Positions 59,134 through 64,000 of a stretch of DNA of 64,000 bases are shown here, piece by piece. How positions within the stretch are numbered: position 1 is the stretch's first letter; each line of letters begins with the position of its first letter. The notes beneath the pieces are model-generated. The model searched no databases. It worked only from the letters and a program-made list of their open reading frames with translations, and was not told the origin of the DNA. This DNA comes from Methylobacter sp. (GTDB lineage: Bacteria > Pseudomonadota > Gammaproteobacteria > Methylococcales > Methylomonadaceae): NCBI GenBank assembly GCA_024636505.1, contig JAGXGY010000027.1, positions 1-64,000 of the forward strand. The letters are read 5' to 3'. Both the position numbers and the translations under genes were made by a program.

Positions 59134-59877
59134 ATGGCAGGTTTTTTAGGCTCAGGCCGCATTTATGTAGATCGCAAAGTCGCTGGGGTTTTCCAGGGAT
59201 ATAAATATATCGGTAACGCGACTAAGTTCGAGATCAAGGAGAACTCGGAAAAAAAGGAGCGTATATCAAAAGACCGGGCCAACTACGGCTCGGCGCTGAA
59301 TACGGTGTTTATCAAGAAGCCCGCCGAGGTCAATATCGCGTTGGACGACCTGGACAAGGACAGTCTGGCGCTGGTGTTTTTGGGCAATACCTCGGCGGTT
59401 TCGGTCACCGGCGCAACCGTCACTGACGAAGTCGCGACAGGTTTTAAGGGTCTGATTTTAAAAACCGCCCAGCGCAAAATCAGCGCAGTCGTTATCACCG
59501 ACTCGACCGCCGTGACCACCTTCGCGCTCGGTACCGATTACGAAATCACCGACGCCAGTCTGGGATTAATCAAGGTCTTGGCCGCTGGTACCATTACTGA
59601 CGGTCAGTCGCTGAAGATCGACTACACCTACGCCTCCATGACCAGCAACAAGGTGGCGGGCGGCACCAATTCCAACATCATCGTGCGCATATTGTTTGAT
59701 GGCATCAATCAGGCCGACCAAAGCAAAGCCGTGGTTAACGTGTTCGAGGGGGTGTTGTCGCCCACGTCCGGGGTCGATTTCCTGGCCGATGATTTTACCT
59801 CGATGGAGCTGGCAGGCATTGCCAATGTGCCTGCGGGCGAAACGGCAGCCTACGAAGTCGAACTGGACGTGGTCTAA
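59134..59877 (+). CDS. Major tail tube protein of a non-contractile tail
   Basis: A 247-residue protein: GSGRIYVDRKVAGVFQGYKY, FLGNTSAVSV, and a C-terminal VVNVFEGVLSPTSGVDFLAD. It lacks a sheath gene next to it, so this module builds a siphovirus-type tail. The middle carries an inserted beta domain (ALGTDYEITDASLGLIKVL). Confidence 0.8.
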   Translation: MAGFLGSGRIYVDRKVAGVFQGYKYIGNATKFEIKENSEKKERISKDRANYGSALNTVFIKKPAEVNIALDDLDKDSLALVFLGNTSAVSVTGATVTDEVATGFKGLILKTAQRKISAVVITDSTAVTTFALGTDYEITDASLGLIKVLAAGTITDGQSLKIDYTYASMTSNKVAGGTNSNIIVRILFDGINQADQSKAVVNVFEGVLSPTSGVDFLADDFTSMELAGIANVPAGETAAYEVELDVV

Positions 59878-59880
59878 CCG

Positions 59881-60204
59881 ATGCGGCTGCAGCAATCGGT
59901 TAGGCTCGATGAATTGCGCACGGTAACCGTGCGCGAGTTGCGGGTGCGTGACGCCCGCAAGTTGTTGTCACAGGCGAAAAGCCTGGATCAGGTCGATATG
60001 CAGACGCTGATGGTCGAGCGCTTTGACGAGCTGGTCGTGCTGCTCGGCGACGGCATTGCCATGCCGGACGGCGAGACGCTGGAGGACCTGACGTTCAGCG
60101 AGGTCGCTTTAGTCAAAGCCGCGTTGCTGGAGGTCAACGCGGCTTTTTTAGACCTGATGTGGATGGCGCCGGAAAAAGCGCCAAACCCGCAGCCAACAGT
60201 TTAG
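59881..60204 (+). CDS. Tail assembly chaperone, 0-frame product (lambda G-like)
   Basis: A 107-residue protein: RLDELRTVTVRELRVRDARK, LVVLLGDGIAMPDGETLEDL, ALLEVNAAFLDLMWMAPEK. Position between tube and tape measure is that of lambda G. The slippery region GAA AAA G (60172-60178) precedes the stop by about 25 bases. Confidence 0.8.
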   Translation: MRLQQSVRLDELRTVTVRELRVRDARKLLSQAKSLDQVDMQTLMVERFDELVVLLGDGIAMPDGETLEDLTFSEVALVKAALLEVNAAFLDLMWMAPEKAPNPQPTV

Positions 60205-60317
60205 CTAACTTCGACCGCGCCTGTATTGCCCTGATTGAACGCGGGCATTCAGGCGTTTTCGAGTATGGCTGGACTTTCTTTATCGCCGCGTTGACCTATT
60301 CACCCGAGAAATCATAA
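60177..60317 (+). CDS. -1 frame extension of the chaperone (lambda T-like part)
   Basis: After a -1 slip on AAA (60175-60177) the frame reads SAKPAANSLANFDRACIALI, ERGHSGVFEYGWTFFIAALT and ends TAA 60315-60317. It stops 3 bp before the tape measure start, as G-T fusions do. The fused product would be about 145 residues. Not detectable as a separate ORF because it has no start. Confidence 0.75.
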   Translation, partial: SAKPAANSLANFDRACIALIERGHSGVFEYGWTFFIAALTYSPEKS

Positions 60318-60320
60318 GCC

Positions 60321-63300
60321 ATGTCCGGAAACAATAATCTAGCAATGCGCATCATCCTCCGCCTGCAGGATGATGCCAGTCGCGGCCTCGATACGGCCCG
60401 GGGCCATGTGCGCGGCATTGGCCAGGAAGTTGATCGCGTTAAACAGCTGATGGTCGGCTTTTTCAGCTTTGTGGCGATTAAAGCCGGTATCGAGCAGGTA
60501 ATAAAATTAAGCGATAAGTTTGCCAGCCTATCGGCTCGGATAAAGCTGTCAACGACATCTCAAGGCGAATATAACGCCGCGCAAGAGCAATTATTTGCTA
60601 TCGCTCAGCGTAGTCGCACGTCGCTGGAGTCGGTCATCGGCCTCTATGCCAAGGTTCAAATCGGCATTCGCAGCCTGGGCGGCACCCAGCAACAAGCCTT
60701 CGTCACCACCGAGGCGGTCACGCAGGCATTCAAGATTTCCGGCGCATCGGCCAGCGAATCGGCAGGCGGCATTCAACAGCTGACGCAATCGATGTCCAGT
60801 GGCGTGTTGCGCGGCGAAGAATTCAACTCAGTGATGGAGAACGGCTCTCGAGTCGCGCAAGCGCTGGCCGACGGCCTGAATGTCCCGATCGGCAAGTTGC
60901 GCGGCATGGCCGAGGCCGGTGAACTGACCTCAACGCGGGTGATTAACGCGCTGCTCTCGCAAAAAGACGTGTTGGCAGCCGAGTATGCCCAGCTGCCGGT
61001 CACCGTATCCGGCGCGTTCCAGAAGCTGGAAAACCAGTTTTTAAAGTATATCGGCACCTCAAAAAACGCCAGCGAGGCGACGCGCAGCATTGCCGACAGC
61101 ATTGAATTTATTACCGGCCATCTGAATGACTTGGTCAGTCTGGCGGTCACCGGCGGCAAAGTGTTGCTGGCGATGTTCGCGGCCAGCAAGATCAACGCGC
61201 TGCTACGCTATAACCAAGGCCTTATCGCTTCAGCCGCCGCCGCCCGAGCCGATGCGACCGCCGCCGAACTGAACCGGATTCAAACAATTGCGCTGCTCGA
61301 AGCCAAGGCCGCCGCTGCCCGAGCCGGGGTGACGGCGCAGCGGGCGATGGTTGAAGAAGCCCGTCTGGGCGTGGCCCTGGCCGCCACCACCCACGAACGC
61401 TCGCTGGCAACCGCACGACTGACCGCCGAACTGAACCGGCTGGGTGTCGCACAAGGCCGCGCCAGCGCGGCGACGGCAAATCTGGCGGCCGCTCAGGACG
61501 TAGCCGCGGTCAGCACCACACGCCTGAGCCGGGCCTTTGCCGCGTTGGGCGGTTTGAGCGGCATGGTTAACGGCGTGTTCGGAGCCTGGATAGCCTGGGA
61601 CATCGGCACCACCATCGGCAACTGGGGCTTGCAGTTCGCCTGGGTGCAAAAGGTCGGGGCCAATATCGCGCAAATGACCGCCAAATTTGTCGCGTTCGGT
61701 GCCTTTATGACCACGCCGTTATCGCTGGCCAGCTGGCAGGCGTTCGCAGCAGAACTGGACAATATCGACGTCCATTTTGACGGCGTGCGGGCCAGCATCG
61801 GCAAGACCACTCAAGCCCATGCTGACGGCTCGTCCAGTATGGCGCAGACCGAAGCGGAAAAAAGCGCACTGATTGAAGCCGAAGCGCTGAAGCAGCAGAC
61901 CGCGTTTGCCAGCGTACGAACAGCCGCCAAAGCCCTGTCCGACAGCATCAGCGCCGAAGCCAAGGCGCAAACGGCGGCGATTGAGCAGGCCTTGATCGAG
62001 CGCCTGGGGCTGATCGATGCGATGGACATCAGCGAAGCGGCAAAAGATAGCTTGCGGGTCACGGCGAAACTGGCGGCGTCAACCGCCGAAGTGACGCTGC
62101 AGCAAAACACCGCAGAGCAAAAACTGGCGGTTATCGACCAGGAATATGCCGCCGAATTGACATTGGCGGCAACCAACGCCCAGCGCAGCGGCGAGATAGA
62201 AAGCCAAAAGCGGCAGGATAAATTGGCGGTTTATACCGGCCTGGCCGACTATTATCAGGGCGAGGTCAACCGGCTGTCCGGCGTTTATGCCAGCGAGTTG
62301 CAACGGGCGCAGCAAGCCAAGCAGCAACTGCAAAATCTGAATCAGAGCCACGAACAGGCGCTGTTCAACATCAAATTAATGGGCATGGGCGAGCGCGAAA
62401 AAATTGATGCGCAAGAGTCCTTATTTAATGACAAGCTCAGACAGATCAAAACGGAACGCGCCAAGGGCGAACAGGCCGACCAGGGCAAAATAAACGCCTT
62501 GCTGGGCGATGCGCGCGGCTTGCATGACCAGATCACCCGCGCTGCCGGTACCGGTTCCTCGGCGCTGTCCAAAGCTAAAAGCCGCGAAAACATTTTGTGG
62601 GCGCAGGAAAAAACCACGCTCGAAGCCAATGCAGCGGCGCACGAAAGCAATGCCGACCGCGCTAAAATCGCGCGTAACGGCGTCAATAAGAAGTTGCAGG
62701 CCACGCAAGCGACTATCAAAGACATGACCGACAAGCTCAATGCCGAGTATGCGCTGAAAATCGGCATCGATACCGCCAGTCTGAGTGCCGCGCAATCCCT
62801 GATTGCTAGGCTGGTTGCGCCGGAAACCAAAACCATTTACATCAACACCGTCGAAACCGGCAGCGCGGCCGCGCAAGCCACCGGCGGCCCGGCCGGACAA
62901 CCCACAGGCCAACCGTGGCGCTTTAACCTTGGCGGTTTTTTGCCCAGAACCGGCAAACTGCCGGGCTTCGGCGGCGGCGACAAAATCAAAGCGCTGCTGG
63001 AATCCGGGGAATTTATCGTCCGCAAAGAGGCGGTTAAAAAATTAGGTATGCCGTTTATGCACCTGGTCAATGACGGACAACAACCGGTCGGCGAGGTGAT
63101 CCGTCGGGCCACCGGCGGCCCTGTGGATGCGGACAAAATCAGGCGCGACAGTGCGGCGGCGAAAAAAGTCAATTATGCTGATGTGGCGAATCATTTATTC
63201 AGCATCACTCAGGGCATTGGCAACATGAGCTCGCGCGACGTTAGCAACCGGGGGGTCTACTCGGGAACGGCTGATCGAGTTGATCAAACTATATGGACAG

Positions 63301-63842
63301 CATTGATGGCGCAATTGACGGCATTTTTGAGTGATAGCGGCCTTCCTCATCTAAAAGGCCGGGCGGAAAGTTTGATGCAAGGCACCTTGCTGGATGCCCA
63401 AGGCGGCGATTTCAACGCTGCCATGACACACGCCAAGGAGAAGATTCGTTTGCTGGTTGAAGACCAGCAAATTGCCGACATGAAGGCGCAAGAAAAAGCC
63501 GACATAAAGGCGCAAGAAAAAGCCGCCAGGAAGGCGCAAGCGGTTAATGGCGGGCAAGTGCAGGCCACGCTGACATCAGACAACCGCCCGGCAGGGCAAG
63601 GGCTGACATCCGCGCTCGCAATATCCCAGCTGTCGCAAGCTAAAACACTATCCCTGCCGCAGCCGGTGTTGCCCGCTAAAACCACTGGCGGCACCGCGCA
63701 GGCACAAGCTCAAGGCTCGTCTAATACCATGAAAGTGCAGTTTGTCTCGCCGAGTGGCAGCCAGTCAGCGGGGCACTTTACCCCCGGCGACGCCACGGCC
63801 ATTTTGCAAATTTTGAAAGATTCGGGAGCGAGGACAGTATGA
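60321..63842 (+). CDS. Tape measure protein of the non-contractile tail
   Basis: A 1173-residue protein. The N-terminal 250 residues are a typical tape-measure domain (RIILRLQDDASRGLDTARGH, IKAGIEQVIKLSDKFASLSA, GGIQQLTQSMSSGVLRGEEF). Then long alanine-rich coiled coils (300-820) with a hydrophobic part around 400-460 (SGMVNGVFGAWIAWDIGTTI). A C-terminal FLPRTGKLPGFGGGDKIKAL, LESGEFIVRKEAVKKLG block is common in phage tape measures. Unrelated to the tape measure at 50917. Confidence 0.88.
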   Translation: MSGNNNLAMRIILRLQDDASRGLDTARGHVRGIGQEVDRVKQLMVGFFSFVAIKAGIEQVIKLSDKFASLSARIKLSTTSQGEYNAAQEQLFAIAQRSRTSLESVIGLYAKVQIGIRSLGGTQQQAFVTTEAVTQAFKISGASASESAGGIQQLTQSMSSGVLRGEEFNSVMENGSRVAQALADGLNVPIGKLRGMAEAGELTSTRVINALLSQKDVLAAEYAQLPVTVSGAFQKLENQFLKYIGTSKNASEATRSIADSIEFITGHLNDLVSLAVTGGKVLLAMFAASKINALLRYNQGLIASAAAARADATAAELNRIQTIALLEAKAAAARAGVTAQRAMVEEARLGVALAATTHERSLATARLTAELNRLGVAQGRASAATANLAAAQDVAAVSTTRLSRAFAALGGLSGMVNGVFGAWIAWDIGTTIGNWGLQFAWVQKVGANIAQMTAKFVAFGAFMTTPLSLASWQAFAAELDNIDVHFDGVRASIGKTTQAHADGSSSMAQTEAEKSALIEAEALKQQTAFASVRTAAKALSDSISAEAKAQTAAIEQALIERLGLIDAMDISEAAKDSLRVTAKLAASTAEVTLQQNTAEQKLAVIDQEYAAELTLAATNAQRSGEIESQKRQDKLAVYTGLADYYQGEVNRLSGVYASELQRAQQAKQQLQNLNQSHEQALFNIKLMGMGEREKIDAQESLFNDKLRQIKTERAKGEQADQGKINALLGDARGLHDQITRAAGTGSSALSKAKSRENILWAQEKTTLEANAAAHESNADRAKIARNGVNKKLQATQATIKDMTDKLNAEYALKIGIDTASLSAAQSLIARLVAPETKTIYINTVETGSAAAQATGGPAGQPTGQPWRFNLGGFLPRTGKLPGFGGGDKIKALLESGEFIVRKEAVKKLGMPFMHLVNDGQQPVGEVIRRATGGPVDADKIRRDSAAAKKVNYADVANHLFSITQGIGNMSSRDVSNRGVYSGTADRVDQTIWTALMAQLTAFLSDSGLPHLKGRAESLMQGTLLDAQGGDFNAAMTHAKEKIRLLVEDQQIADMKAQEKADIKAQEKAARKAQAVNGGQVQATLTSDNRPAGQGLTSALAISQLSQAKTLSLPQPVLPAKTTGGTAQAQAQGSSNTMKVQFVSPSGSQSAGHFTPGDATAILQILKDSGARTV

Positions 63843-64000
63843 GCATAACCCTGGACGGCATCGCGCTGCCGGAAGACCTGATTTGGACTGACGAATTCGA
63901 CTGGTCGCCACGCCAGCAAAAACAAAGCTACACGCTCACCGGCGCGTTGGTGGTTGAGCTGGGCATCAAGCAAAAAGGCCGGTCAATGACCTTAGTGGGC
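63839..64000 (+). CDS. Start of a tail protein gene, cut by the window edge
   Basis: 54 codons: MSITLDGIALPEDLIWTDEF, DWSPRQQKQSYTLTGALVVE... Overlaps the tape measure stop by 4 bp. By position a distal tail or tail-tip protein. The gene continues beyond the window. Confidence 0.65.
   Translation, partial: MSITLDGIALPEDLIWTDEFDWSPRQQKQSYTLTGALVVELGIKQKGRSMTLVG

Overview
The window reads as a gammaproteobacterial chromosome segment. The evidence is a full-length gammaproteobacterial-type dnaE, the TusC/TusD sulfur relay pair, an EttA translational ABC factor, and a divergent mtaD/mtnA pair arranged as in Pseudomonas. Several REP-type palindrome families recur. A methanotroph-like (Methylococcales) host would fit the repeats and gene content, but this is only an impression and no marker gene confirms it.

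Host part (1-13.22 kb): the C-terminus of an IS200/IS605 tnpB whose right end truncates a membrane-protein gene; an adenosine-type deaminase; MtnA; a CysZ-like protein; an AT-rich orphan with a nuclease-like motif; TusD and TusC; EttA; a decayed second tnpB; an AT-rich pair of about 210 bp repeats, each ending in two convergent DnaA boxes; a host-attachment-like protein; a zone of IS-end relics; and DnaE. A Mu-like prophage begins directly behind dnaE.

Prophage part (13.25 kb to the end of the window): this is a composite of Mu-like pieces. Minus strand, 31.6 back to 13.4 kb: Rha, small regulators, transposase A, ATPase B, GemA, Mor, an antirepressor, lysis genes (amidase, holin-like, overlapping spanins), gp25-gp27-like genes, terminase, portal, F and G, ending in a com-dam modification pair. 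Plus strand, 31.7-54.8 kb: a hybrid F-like gene, a second G, a KilA-N antirepressor, the Mu-type head module, and a P2-type contractile tail (V, W, J, I, fibres, FI, FII, E/E', T, U, X, D). From 54.8 kb to the edge there is a second, homologous head module (protease remnant, cement, major head protein, gp35-gp37) that carries a non-contractile tail (tube, G/GT-type chaperone, long tape measure).

The most striking signals lie outside the large ORFs. (i) Both antirepressor genes follow a perfectly spaced TTGACA-17-TAATCT promoter, a terminated RNA of about 76-79 nt, and a downstream complementary segment: the architecture of the P1/P7 C4 antisense RNA immunity switch, present twice. (ii) A Com-type zinc-finger protein is coupled to a Dam-type methylase instead of Mom. 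(iii) Two independent -1 frameshift sites give tail-assembly chaperone fusions. (iv) A palindrome containing TTCCGAAG recurs at the heads of several late units. (v) A cloverleaf-like structured segment follows a chimeric protease-leader/F/putative toxin gene. (vi) The second major head protein carries an unexpected hydrophobic leader. The inverted early half, duplicated G and F parts, and tandem head modules point to rearrangement or fusion of two or three related Mu-like phages.
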